Assembly (NCBI RefSeq): GCF_001280435.1
Contig: NZ_LBIP01000013.1
Coordinates: forward strand, 496,001 to 560,000
Length of the DNA: 64,000 bases
From: Mangrovimonas xylaniphaga
Lineage (GTDB): Bacteria; Bacteroidota; Bacteroidia; Flavobacteriales; Flavobacteriaceae
Reading direction: 5' to 3'
Part shown: positions 1 to 7,974 of the stretch, piece after piece
Position numbering within the stretch: position 1 is the stretch's first letter
How the letters are laid out: each line of letters opens with the position of its first letter
Translations under genes and position numbers: made by a program
The notes under the pieces: generated by a model
What the model was told of the DNA's origin: nothing
Databases searched by the model: none
Seen by the model: only the letters and a program-made list of their open reading frames with translations

Positions 1-159
1 AAGACTAATGCCCTCTTCCTTACTTTCAACAAATGAAGTTTTTAAGGATGTTTCCCACTGTTCCAAAGAAAAGGAATCCACATCCCAAAATGGTACCGTT
101 GGATAACTGGTATATCGTGGCCCGGGAACGTTATATTTATTGACTAGGTTACAATTCAT
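1..159 (-). CDS. hemN: Oxygen-independent coproporphyrinogen III dehydrogenase HemN, N-terminal fragment
   Basis: The first 53 codons of a gene that runs off the left edge. The reading frame contains KYNVPGPRYTSYPT (residues about 8-21), the N-terminal signature of HemN, a radical SAM enzyme that decarboxylates coproporphyrinogen III to protoporphyrinogen IX in anaerobic haem synthesis. The Tyr in this stretch is a SAM-contacting residue in E. coli HemN. The CxxxCxxC iron-sulfur motif would lie beyond the window. The start at 159 was chosen because the family similarity begins right there. An upstream in-frame ATG at 213 would place the putative FNR-like box (208-219) partly inside the gene. 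A -7 element (177-184) and the box precede it, so it probably has its own promoter, separated from the upstream usp gene by a hairpin terminator. Confidence 0.88.
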   Translation of the reverse strand, partial: MNCNLVNKYNVPGPRYTSYPTVPFWDVDSFSLEQWETSLKTSFVESKEEGISL

Positions 160-176
160 TTCAATATAATTTTTGC

Positions 177-219
177 CAAAAATAAAATGTATGCCACCAT
201 TTGCATATGACATATATCA
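177..219 (-). promoter_or_regulatory. hemN promoter: TAnnTTTG -7 element plus FNR-like box
   Basis: Read on the minus strand, TATTTTTG at 184-177 fits the Bacteroidota -7 consensus TAnnTTTG. On the plus strand, TGACATATATCA at 208-219 fits the FNR core TGAT-N4-ATCA with one mismatch. The box lies 23 nt from the -7 element, exactly as in the usp promoter at 1135-1179. The predicted transcription start puts the box centre near -41.5, the classical position for CRP/FNR class II activation. Function is inferred from position and symmetry. Confidence 0.55.
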
Positions 220-224
220 GTTTA

Positions 225-260
225 AAAACCAACCATCTCCAAAAGGAGACAATTGGTTTT
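225..260 (-). terminator. Rho-independent terminator after the usp gene
   Basis: An interrupted hairpin: AAAACCAA (225-232) pairs with TTGGTTTT (253-260), and TCTCC (236-240) pairs with GGAGA (245-249) around an AAAA loop. On the minus strand the stem runs into TTTTT. It lies just past the usp stop codon and before the hemN promoter. Confidence 0.6.
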
Positions 261-276
261 CATGCAATAAAAAAAG

Positions 277-1116
277 CTATTTGGTTGGCCGGTGTTCATG
301 GAACACCAAAAATGGAATATTCGTTAAATAGGTTAGTTTCTTAACACTTGGCTGAAACAACAAGCGTTGCATATAGTTCAGATTTTTTGCTACCAAAGCA
401 ATCAAATCCACACCTTGATCCTCTACAAAAGACTGTATGGCCGCCTCCAATTTTTTATCATTGAAGAAATTGAAACTATGATGAAAATATCTCAAAAAAG
501 CCTCTAAGTAGGTTTTGTTTTTTATTTGATCAGGGAAGAGCTCACTGTCCTTTTTACATACGTGCAATACCCTAAAATTAGTGTCGAAACGCTTTAAAAT
601 AGCACCTATAGACTTTAAGGTATCATCATTATAAATCATGGAAAAATCGGTTGGGAAAACGATTTCCTTACAGTCTTTAAACTTAGCATGTTCAGGTACT
701 ACCAAAGCATTGCATTTCACCTTGGTAATGATTTCGTGGGTATGGGTTCCTATTCCCGCATTCTTAAATTCATTGGCACCTTTGGTACCAATAACAATGA
801 CATCTATTTTTTGAGTTTTCACCTGATTGCGGATGGATTCCACAAAAAAGTTGTAGTCTGTCAAAATGTGCAATGTGAAGTGATGCCCTTGCGGCAACTC
901 TTGTTCCAAAGTTTGACGCAGCTGCTCCAATTTTGCAAGTACCCTTTCCTGATGGGCAGAAAGTTCTGCTGCCGACAAATTGGACATACCATTTTTCAAC
1001 ACAATTATATGCAGCAAAAAGAACTCACAAGTTTCCCCTTCATAAAACTTAAGGGCGTATCTTATAGAGTTCAATGAATTTTCTGAAAAATCTGTTGGTA
1101 ATAGTATATTTTTCAT
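277..1116 (-). CDS. Tandem-domain universal stress protein (UspA family)
   Basis: A 279-residue protein with two Usp domains, about residues 1-140 and 147-279. Each begins with the beta-strand typical of the family (ILLPTDFS; IVFPTDFS). The first domain keeps the nucleotide-binding pattern G-x2-G-x9-G-T near residues 109-123, while the second lacks it. One ATP-binding and one degenerate domain is common in tandem Usp proteins. The likely role is cytoplasmic stress survival. Its neighbours, hemN and a CRP/FNR-type response regulator, suggest a link to low oxygen, and a perfect FNR-like palindrome lies in its promoter. The closest genes upstream are the regulator pair at 1199-3495, on the same strand with an 82-bp gap. 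Confidence 0.9.
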   Translation of the reverse strand: MKNILLPTDFSENSLNSIRYALKFYEGETCEFFLLHIIVLKNGMSNLSAAELSAHQERVLAKLEQLRQTLEQELPQGHHFTLHILTDYNFFVESIRNQVKTQKIDVIVIGTKGANEFKNAGIGTHTHEIITKVKCNALVVPEHAKFKDCKEIVFPTDFSMIYNDDTLKSIGAILKRFDTNFRVLHVCKKDSELFPDQIKNKTYLEAFLRYFHHSFNFFNDKKLEAAIQSFVEDQGVDLIALVAKNLNYMQRLLFQPSVKKLTYLTNIPFLVFHEHRPTK

Positions 1117-1134
1117 TGTTCACACTTTCTTACA

Positions 1135-1179
1135 CAAAAGTAATTTGAAAGTGAAACTAAAAATATGATTTAAATCATA
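1135..1179 (-). promoter_or_regulatory. usp promoter: TAnnTTTG -7 element plus perfect FNR-like palindrome
   Basis: Read on the minus strand, TACTTTTG at 1142-1135 matches the -7 consensus TAnnTTTG. The 16-bp perfect palindrome TATGATTTAAATCATA occupies 1164-1179, with core TGAT-TTAA-ATCA at 1166-1177, the same core as the FNR site TTGAT-N4-ATCAA. The core begins 23 nt beyond the -7 element, the same spacing as at hemN. No -33 element is evident, which fits an activator-dependent promoter. The likely binder is the CRP/FNR-domain response regulator encoded immediately upstream. Confidence 0.65.
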
Positions 1180-1198
1180 CCCTCAAAGGAAACAAATG

Positions 1199-2254
1199 CT
1201 AATGCATGTCCTGAAGCCTCTCTAAATCTAGGATTCGGATGTTTTTACCTTTGATTTCTATAATGCCTTGTTTCTTAAAATTGGAAAGCGTTCTTATTAA
1301 AGTTTCCGGTGCAATTCCCGCCACGCTGGCTAAATCACTCCTTGAAATTGTAATGGCTTTATTGGTATCGTGGTTCAATTTTTCGGCAAATTTAATAATG
1401 GTGGTAGCCGTTTTTTTGTTTACGGAACTATAGGCCATTTGCAACAATTGGTCCTTGATCCCCAAAATATCATTGGTAAGCAATTGCATTAATTCCAAGG
1501 CAATTTTGTGATTGTGATCCAACAACTCCTTGAGGGTTTTCTTTGAAATACAAGCTACTTGGGTATCTACAATGGCTGTTGCAGTTTCTTGATAAGGTCT
1601 GTCCTGTGAAAACGAGGCGTAACCAAACAAATCATCCTCATTGTAAAGCGCTGTGGTAAGGTCTTTACCCAACTCGTCCAGTTTATGACTTTTTACAGAT
1701 CCCTTAGTGATTAAATAAATGAAGTTTGAATTTTGGCCTTCCTCATAAATGGTATCCCCTTTTTGAAAACAAAGTACTTCGCCATTGTCATCAAAAAAGT
1801 TTTTAAGGTCGTTTAGGGTTTCCAATTCATCAACATCAGCTTCTTCCACAGCAACATCATTGGTAGCGCGTTGGTCCTTTAAAATTTCAGACTTGGCCAA
1901 CCTGCTCTCAATGGCATTGATAAGCTCGTCCTCCTGAAAAGGTTTTGGGATATAATCATCGGCACCCAGTTCCATCCCTTTTCTAACGTCTTTACGTTCG
2001 GTTTTAGCAGATAAAAATATGAAAGGAATATACTTTGTTGCTTCATCTTTGGATAAGGCTTCCAACACCCCATAACCATCAAGTTCGGGCATCATAATAT
2101 CGCATATCACAATGTTTGGAAGATCCTCTTTTATATGTTCAATTGCCTGTTTACCATTAGGAGCCGTATTTACCGTATATCCAGAAAGTTCTAATAATTC
2201 GGCGGTATTTTCCCTAAGCATGGTATCATCTTCAATCAACAGTATTTTCTTCAT
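1199..2254 (-). CDS. Response regulator with CRP/FNR-type effector and DNA-binding domains
   Basis: A 351-residue fusion. The receiver domain (about 1-120) has the acidic pair E8/D9-D10, phospho-acceptor D52 and K104. A cyclic-nucleotide-binding-like beta-barrel follows (about 150-260), then a Crp-type helix-turn-helix (about 300-345). The recognition helix has E317 and R321, the two positions CRP/FNR proteins use to read the TGA half-site, but no Ser as in FNR. No FNR-type cysteine cluster is present, so oxygen would have to be sensed by the partner kinase. It overlaps the kinase gene by 4 bp (ATGA), a sign of translational coupling. In rhizobia, FixL-FixJ activates the CRP-family FixK; here the receiver and the CRP-family DNA binder are one chain. 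Confidence 0.9.
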   Translation of the reverse strand: MKKILLIEDDTMLRENTAELLELSGYTVNTAPNGKQAIEHIKEDLPNIVICDIMMPELDGYGVLEALSKDEATKYIPFIFLSAKTERKDVRKGMELGADDYIPKPFQEDELINAIESRLAKSEILKDQRATNDVAVEEADVDELETLNDLKNFFDDNGEVLCFQKGDTIYEEGQNSNFIYLITKGSVKSHKLDELGKDLTTALYNEDDLFGYASFSQDRPYQETATAIVDTQVACISKKTLKELLDHNHKIALELMQLLTNDILGIKDQLLQMAYSSVNKKTATTIIKFAEKLNHDTNKAITISRSDLASVAGIAPETLIRTLSNFKKQGIIEIKGKNIRILDLERLQDMH

Positions 2255-3495
2255 ATTTCAATTTTATTTGGGATCGACATGATAAAGGTTGTCCCCTGAT
2301 TTTCTTTGCTGTCAAAGGTAAGGTTCCCGCCCAAATTTTTCAAGTGACTTTTCACAATATTCAGTCCAATTCCGGTACCTTCTACCAGCAATACATTTTC
2401 TGCCCTAAAGTAACGTTTGAATATGTTTTTCTGATCTTTTTTAGGAATCCCCATACCTTCATCAATCACCTTAAAAATGGTATCGTCCTTCTTCTGCTTG
2501 ATCACGATTTTTATGGTTGAATTTTCTGGAGAATATTTGATGGCATTACGTACTAAATTGGACAATCCCAATTCTACAATTTTTTCATCTTGGGTAAGGC
2601 TGATATCATCAATATCTTCTGGATAGATGATATTCTGACCTTCTTTTAATAGCATATTACAGTCATACACCACTTCGTTCACCACTTTACTCAACTTAAA
2701 AGTGCTTACCTGATAACTTATATTTCCAGTTTCCAATTTTTCTATAGAAAGGAAATCGGTAAGAATGTTATTAAGGTAATGTACTTTATTGGTGATGTTG
2801 CCTATTTGCTTATCACGTTTTTCCTGCTGCTCCTCTAGTTTATATTTGCTCAAAAGCATGGTAGAGGTTAAAATACCACTAAGAGGGGTTTTGAACTCAT
2901 GAGACACCAAGGAGAGGAATTTGGTCTTTAAATCGTTGAGTTCCTTTTCCTTTTTAAGGGCCTTTTTCACCTTTCTTTCGGCTTCCAAGCGCTTTTCATT
3001 TTCCTTTCTTAATTCCAAGTTCAGCAGTTGAAGCTCCTCTACCGAATCACTTAAGTCCTGTGTTCTCTTGGCTACTTTTTGCTCCAACTCGGCATTCAAA
3101 TCCAAAATCTCCTTCTCGTGCTGCTTTCTTATGGAAATATCACTAATGATGGCCATGACAATCTTTTCGCCATGAAGTTCTATAATGTTCAAACCAATTT
3201 CCACAGGAAAGAGCTTTCCGTCCTTTCTCAATGCGAACAGATCCATACCTTTCCCCATTTGTCGAGACCTGTCTTCAGCAATAAACATGCTTACTTTTTT
3301 CTCATGACCGTGTTGATTAACTTTGGGAAGAAGAATTGACAACGGCTGCTCCAAGAGTTCATCATGTTCATAGCCAAACATTCTCTCTGCAGAAGTATTG
3401 GTCGCAATAATAGTATGATTCTGGTTTACAACAACTACCCCTTCAGAAACAGATTCAAAAAGGAGCTGAAAGACATCGTTTTCTCTTTTTAGCAT
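2251..3495 (-). CDS. PAS-domain sensor histidine kinase (FixL-like layout)
   Basis: A 414-residue cytoplasmic kinase without membrane segments. A PAS domain (about 8-122) is followed by a coiled coil (about 124-190), HisKA with phospho-acceptor H199 in SHEFKTPL, and HATPase_c with N box (N313/N317), DEGMGIP (345-351) and GTGIGL (373-378). The PAS domain aligns well with FixL: H64 falls where FixL has its haem-ligating His, and M84 falls where FixL has the oxygen-contacting Arg220. Many non-haem PAS domains keep a His at that place, so haem binding is only a possibility. It is co-transcribed with the downstream response regulator through a 4-bp overlap, forming a complete two-component system. 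Confidence 0.9.
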   Translation of the reverse strand: MLKRENDVFQLLFESVSEGVVVVNQNHTIIATNTSAERMFGYEHDELLEQPLSILLPKVNQHGHEKKVSMFIAEDRSRQMGKGMDLFALRKDGKLFPVEIGLNIIELHGEKIVMAIISDISIRKQHEKEILDLNAELEQKVAKRTQDLSDSVEELQLLNLELRKENEKRLEAERKVKKALKKEKELNDLKTKFLSLVSHEFKTPLSGILTSTMLLSKYKLEEQQEKRDKQIGNITNKVHYLNNILTDFLSIEKLETGNISYQVSTFKLSKVVNEVVYDCNMLLKEGQNIIYPEDIDDISLTQDEKIVELGLSNLVRNAIKYSPENSTIKIVIKQKKDDTIFKVIDEGMGIPKKDQKNIFKRYFRAENVLLVEGTGIGLNIVKSHLKNLGGNLTFDSKENQGTTFIMSIPNKIEI

Positions 3496-3578
3496 GGCAA
3501 GACGTTACAAGCAACTAATGTACAAAAGAGTTTTGAAGAAGCTAGCAATATTCCAATTAACTTGCCTAAAATGGCGCA

Positions 3579-3604
3579 CAAAAAAAGACCTTTTTAAAAG
3601 GCCC
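3579..3604 (-). terminator. Terminator downstream of the SYLF gene
   Basis: On the minus strand, GGCCTTTT pairs with AAAAGGTC (3587-3603, one G-U pair) and is followed by a run of seven T. It lies directly after the stop codon of the SYLF gene and separates it from the two-component pair. Confidence 0.6.
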
Positions 3605-3630
3605 TTTATAACGTCTTGAATACATCTTTT

Positions 3631-4164
3631 TTAGAATGATTTGTATTTAAATTTCTGACCTCCAACAGACACTTCTGCCATCAAACCTCCTTTAGTATGT
3701 GTAAACACCGCTACGCCATCCTTGTACTTCATATCCAAACTTTTTCCTTCTGTTAAAGCTGTTGCTGAAATACCTGCGTCAAATTCAAATTTACTTTCCT
3801 TAAACTTATCAACTTCCTCCTTGGTTTCAAAAAAGATCACCTCTATTAAGGCCTGCCCACCAATTTGAGCACCCACACTGATTTCCTTTACACTTGCCAT
3901 TCCCTTTTTATGGCCATATTCATACAATACACCATTACCAGAAGCTCCTCCAATAATAAGCCCTCCTTTCCCTACATTGGGAAATACCACACAGCCTGCC
4001 GATTTATCGAAATACTCACGTAATCCTGGATTCACTTCCAATAAGGTTGCAACCGCCTTATCGGCTTCCTCGATTATTTTTTGATCTTTACTTGATTGTG
4101 CGGACAGTGTCAACGCCAGATTCCCTACCAAAAGGAATACCATTAATTTTTTAAAATGTCTCAT
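3631..4164 (-). CDS. SYLF-domain (YSC84/Ysc84-like) lipid-binding protein, exported
   Basis: A 177-residue protein with a cleavable signal peptide (about 1-23, ending in LSAQ). The mature part is almost entirely a SYLF domain, recognised by the glycine-rich pattern VFPNVGKGGLIIGGASGNG near residues 61-79 and the closing repeat GVAVFTHTKGGLMAEVSVGG. Eukaryotic SYLF proteins bind phosphoinositides. In bacteria the role is unknown, with periplasmic or outer-membrane-associated lipid binding the usual guess. The gene stands alone between a terminator and a 200-bp gap, divergent from the GH97 gene. No link to either neighbouring region is visible. Confidence 0.85.
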   Translation of the reverse strand: MRHFKKLMVFLLVGNLALTLSAQSSKDQKIIEEADKAVATLLEVNPGLREYFDKSAGCVVFPNVGKGGLIIGGASGNGVLYEYGHKKGMASVKEISVGAQIGGQALIEVIFFETKEEVDKFKESKFEFDAGISATALTEGKSLDMKYKDGVAVFTHTKGGLMAEVSVGGQKFKYKSF

Positions 4165-4335
4165 AGTCTTTTTACGATTTAAACAATTAACTAACAGATA
4201 GTTAAATTACCAAAAACCAATGACTTTTTGAAATTGACAGCATTTTATTTTTAACAAACCTTCTCTGTCACAAACAGTTGCAAAAACCAGGTCCTTTCCA
4301 AACAGAAATCCATGCTTAAAACCATAGATATTTAG

Positions 4336-4362
4336 TACTTTTAAAGTGTCTAATTAACATTT
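4336..4362 (+). promoter_or_regulatory. Putative AraR operator and -7-like element before GH97
   Basis: AAGTGT-N7-ACATTT at 4344-4362 is the palindrome AAGTGT-N7-ACACTT with one mismatch. It also stands before araB and between susC and araR. It ends 3 bp before the GH97 start codon. TACTTTTA at 4336-4343 resembles TAnnTTTG except for the last base, so a repressor bound here would sit on the transcription start and ribosome-binding region. Confidence 0.6.
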
Positions 4363-4365
4363 AAA

Positions 4366-6282
4366 ATGAAAAAATTAACCCTACTACTTATTGCAATTAT
4401 AAGTGTTTCCTGCTCCAAAAAGGAAACGCAAAAACTACTGTCCAACCCCTCAAATACCATATCCGTTGAAGTTGGCATAAATGCCCACAAACAGCCTTAC
4501 TACCTTGTGTATGACAAGACCGAATTGGTGATTGACTCTTCAAGCTTGGGGATTGTGCGTGAGGATGCCAACTTTTTCAACAACATGACCTTAAAAGGTA
4601 TTTCCGAAGCAACAAAAGTTTCGGATAAGTATAGCATGCTTCACGGCAAGCAAAAGCATATGAGCTATGAGGCCAACCAATACTTCGTTGACCTTGAAAA
4701 CGAAAATGGACAACCTATGCAGATTGTCTTTAACCTTTCAGATGATGGAATTGCCTTTAAATATGTGTTCCCAAACACTTCTGAAGACATCAAAAAAATC
4801 ACGGAAGAACTGACTACTTACAACTTCCCAACGTCAGCCAAAGCTTGGGTACAACCTATGTCCAAAGCTAAAACTGGCTGGAGCAGAACCAATCCTTCCT
4901 ACGAAGAACACTACTATCAAAATGTAGATATCAACACCAAATCGGAGATTGGAGAAGGCTGGGTATACCCGGCACTTTTCAACAGCAATAATACTTGGGT
5001 ATTGATTTCAGAAACTGCTTTGGAACCTAATTACTGTGGTACCCATTTACAGTATAAAGACAACAAAAAGTCGCTGCAAGTGGTATTTCCACAAAAAGAA
5101 GAGTTCTTCCCAGGCGGTGCCCTTAACCCAGAATCCAAATTACCTTGGGAAACGCCTTGGCGCATCCTTGCCATTGGCGATCTTGCCACGGTTACCGAAA
5201 GTACTTTAGGAACCGACCTTGCCAAGCCTACCATAGATATGGACACATCATTTATAAAAGGAGGGCTTGCCTCTTGGAGTTGGGTTTTGTTGAAAGATGA
5301 CTTTATTACTTATGAAACCACCAAAAAGTTCATCGATTATTCTGCTTCTATGAATTGGCCTTACTGCCTTATAGATGTGAATTGGGACCAAAAAATAGGC
5401 GACGAAAAAATCAAGGAATTAGCCGAATATGCCAATTCTAAAGGTGTTAAAATATTGGTTTGGTATAATTCATCAGGAGACTGGAATGAGACGCCATATA
5501 CTCCAAAAAGTAAACTGCTTACTCATGACAACCGTGCCGCTGAATTTCAAAAGTTAGTGGATTTAGGGGTTTCTGGTGTTAAGATTGATTTCTTTGGAGG
5601 TGATGGCCAGTCTATGATAGCCTATTACCATGACATCCTTAAAGATGCCGCCCAATACAAGCTTTTGGTGAATTTCCACGGTTGTACCTTGCCTAGAGGT
5701 TGGCAGCGTACCTATCCCCACTTAATGACGATGGAATCCATTATGGGGGAAGAATTTGTAACCTTCGAGCAAAAAAACGCCGATTTACAGCCTAACCACT
5801 GTACCATGTTACCTTTTACCAGAAATGTATTTGACCCAATGGATTTCACTCCAATGGTATTGGATTCCATTACCAACATCAACAGAAAGACCACCAACAC
5901 TTTTGAATTGGCATTGCCTATTCTGTTTACATCAGGGGTGCAACATATGGCAGAAATTCCAGAAGGCATGAAAAAGCAACCAGACTATATCGTAGACTTC
6001 CTAAAGGATATTCCAGTAAATTGGGACAGCAGTAAATTTGTATCAGGTTTCCCAGGGAAAGATATCGTAATGGCAAGAAAGTACAACGGGAATTGGTATG
6101 TAGTAGGTATTAATGGAGAAGACAAAGCCAAAACTTTAGAAATGGACCTTTCTTTTATTGGAGAAGGAAACGGAACCATGATTGCTGATGAAGATGATAA
6201 ATTTGTATTGGAACCCGTAAATGCAGCTACTGTAAAAACTGTAGAAGTACAGCCTTATGGTGGATTTGTAATGAAGTTTTAA
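4366..6282 (+). CDS. Glycoside hydrolase family 97 lipoprotein, retaining type
   Basis: A 638-residue protein with a lipoprotein signal (lipobox ISVSC, C16), an N-terminal beta-sandwich (about 30-290), a catalytic TIM barrel (about 295-560) and a C-terminal beta-domain. GH97 has two branches. The inverting alpha-glucosidases (SusB) lack the barrel Asp, while the retaining enzymes have an Asp nucleophile. Here D408 in GVKIDFFGG matches the retaining branch, and E457/E462 in TMESIMGEE are the acid/base candidates. Retaining members include alpha-galactosidases and, in Bacteroides, beta-L-arabinopyranosidases. An AraR-like operator lies just upstream and the gene converges on the arabinose operon, so removal of terminal L-arabinopyranose (or galactose) from arabinan side chains is a sensible guess. 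The precise substrate cannot be read from the sequence. Confidence 0.88.
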   Translation: MKKLTLLLIAIISVSCSKKETQKLLSNPSNTISVEVGINAHKQPYYLVYDKTELVIDSSSLGIVREDANFFNNMTLKGISEATKVSDKYSMLHGKQKHMSYEANQYFVDLENENGQPMQIVFNLSDDGIAFKYVFPNTSEDIKKITEELTTYNFPTSAKAWVQPMSKAKTGWSRTNPSYEEHYYQNVDINTKSEIGEGWVYPALFNSNNTWVLISETALEPNYCGTHLQYKDNKKSLQVVFPQKEEFFPGGALNPESKLPWETPWRILAIGDLATVTESTLGTDLAKPTIDMDTSFIKGGLASWSWVLLKDDFITYETTKKFIDYSASMNWPYCLIDVNWDQKIGDEKIKELAEYANSKGVKILVWYNSSGDWNETPYTPKSKLLTHDNRAAEFQKLVDLGVSGVKIDFFGGDGQSMIAYYHDILKDAAQYKLLVNFHGCTLPRGWQRTYPHLMTMESIMGEEFVTFEQKNADLQPNHCTMLPFTRNVFDPMDFTPMVLDSITNINRKTTNTFELALPILFTSGVQHMAEIPEGMKKQPDYIVDFLKDIPVNWDSSKFVSGFPGKDIVMARKYNGNWYVVGINGEDKAKTLEMDLSFIGEGNGTMIADEDDKFVLEPVNAATVKTVEVQPYGGFVMKF

Positions 6283-6298
6283 CTTCATCATCACCTAT

Positions 6299-6328
6299 AA
6301 AAAAAGCGGGCCTTGGCCCGCTTTTTTC
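6299..6328. terminator. Bidirectional terminator between GH97 and the symporter
   Basis: AAAAAGCGGGCC-TT-GGCCCGCTTTTTT forms a 12-bp stem with a run of A before it and a run of T after it, so it can stop transcription from both strands. It closes the GH97 transcript and the long arabinose operon that comes from the other side. Confidence 0.9.
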
Positions 6329-6345
6329 GTATAACACTTTATGTT

Positions 6346-7965
6346 TTATTTTCCATTGAAGAATACCATCACCCCAATAACAATAATAATAACTACGATA
6401 GAAATAAAGATATCTACCCAGCTATAACTGCTTTTGTTGTTGGCTTTTTCTTCTTCAGAAATTGTAGAGAACGTAAGGTTGGCCACTTTTTCTTCTGAAG
6501 GGGCTTTGCTCAAGAAACTTACTGTAATGATCAATAATACACAGAATAAGAAGAACCATGCACCAAAGGTCAAGAAGTTCATGTCTCCCAAGAAGAACAA
6601 TACTCCGTTTGGATCCAGCGAACCCTTTACCAATTCCAATACAATTCTAATGGCTGCTACTATCAATCCTACAACTAAAGTAACATAAGCTCCCGTTCCG
6701 TTGATTCTCTTTGAGAAGATTCCCAATAAGAACACCGCTGTAATTGGAGGCGCAATATAGGACTGTACACTTTGTAAATATTCATACAATACTCCAGAAA
6801 TATTGGCCATAATAGGAATCCAAATAATTCCGATGATTACGATAAACACCGTCGCAATTTGTCCCGTTTGCACCAATTTCTTTTCAGGTGTATTTGGTCT
6901 TAATTTCTTATAGATATCAACCGTAAACAAGGTAGAACAAGAGTTGAACACCGATGCCAATGAACTCATCAATGCTGCCAAAAGACCTGCTGCAACCAAT
7001 CCTCTTAAACCAGAAGGCAACAAATTACTCATCAATACAGGGAAGGCCTGATCTGGAGTATCCCAATGTAATTCTCCTCTCATTTTTAATGCCAAGGCAA
7101 TAATCCCTGGAACCAAGAATAAGAATACAGGAAGTAACTTCAACAAAGCTCCAAAAATAGTTCCTCGTCTACCTTCCTTAATGTTTTTAGCCGTTAAGGT
7201 TCTTTGAACGATATATTGGTCGGTACACCAATACCAAATCCCCACAATGGTACTTGTAATGAACAAGGTAGGCCAAGGGAAATCAGGATCTGTAGCTGGT
7301 CTCCACATGTTCAAGTACTCTGGAGAAACCGTTTCGGCCATACTCTCCCAACCACCTACGTGGTCCAAACCAATAAAGGTCAATGCCGCAGCACCAACAA
7401 CCAATACAATTGCTTGTAGGGTTTCAGTATATACTACCGCACGCATTCCTCCTACAACGGTATACAATCCTGTTAAGATTACCGTAGCCAAAGCTCCAGT
7501 CCAGAAATCAATTCCCAATAAGGCCGATACTACTACACCTCCTGCGTAAATGGTTACCGAAATTTTGGTAAGCACATAAGCTGCAATGGAGAAAATAGAT
7601 AAAATCCAACGTGAACGTGAATCGAAACGTTTTTCCAAGAACTCAGGCATGGTAAACACACCACTTCTGGCATAAAAGGGTAAGAATACCCATCCGAGAA
7701 TCAATACCACCCAGGCCTGAATCTCGTAAATAAGCATTGGTAATTTATTTCCTGCTCCAGCTCCTGCCAATCCTACAACGTGTTCTGACCCGATGTTGGA
7801 TGCAAAAATAGAGGCTCCAACCACAAACCATCCCACATTTCTTCCCGCTAGGAAATAGTCTTCTGTATTATTTTGTTTTTTTCTGATGATCCAAACGGCA
7901 ATTCCTACCAATACCAGGAAATATACCCCAATAAATATCCAATCTAAAGTATCTAAAGTCTTCAT
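6346..7965 (-). CDS. Sodium/solute symporter (SSS family), probable arabinose transporter
   Basis: A 539-residue inner-membrane protein with about 14 hydrophobic segments, a family-typical N-terminus (about 5-30, then DYFLAGRNVGWFVVGAS) and a helix near the C-terminus (about 513-535). SSS transporters couple Na+ entry to sugar uptake. It is the last gene of the araB-araD-araA-epimerase set and ends at a strong terminator. It starts only 9 bp after the aldose epimerase gene. Position in the operon points to L-arabinose as substrate. The family also carries galactose, glucose, sialic acid and others, so sequence alone does not fix the sugar. Confidence 0.88.
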   Translation of the reverse strand: MKTLDTLDWIFIGVYFLVLVGIAVWIIRKKQNNTEDYFLAGRNVGWFVVGASIFASNIGSEHVVGLAGAGAGNKLPMLIYEIQAWVVLILGWVFLPFYARSGVFTMPEFLEKRFDSRSRWILSIFSIAAYVLTKISVTIYAGGVVVSALLGIDFWTGALATVILTGLYTVVGGMRAVVYTETLQAIVLVVGAAALTFIGLDHVGGWESMAETVSPEYLNMWRPATDPDFPWPTLFITSTIVGIWYWCTDQYIVQRTLTAKNIKEGRRGTIFGALLKLLPVFLFLVPGIIALALKMRGELHWDTPDQAFPVLMSNLLPSGLRGLVAAGLLAALMSSLASVFNSCSTLFTVDIYKKLRPNTPEKKLVQTGQIATVFIVIIGIIWIPIMANISGVLYEYLQSVQSYIAPPITAVFLLGIFSKRINGTGAYVTLVVGLIVAAIRIVLELVKGSLDPNGVLFFLGDMNFLTFGAWFFLFCVLLIITVSFLSKAPSEEKVANLTFSTISEEEKANNKSSYSWVDIFISIVVIIIVIGVMVFFNGK

Positions 7966-7974
7966 CTGTTCTTC

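Noticed and set aside
688-1077. Open frame of 129 codons opposite the universal stress protein gene
   Set aside because: Shadow of the usp gene; no recognisable domain and no promoter.
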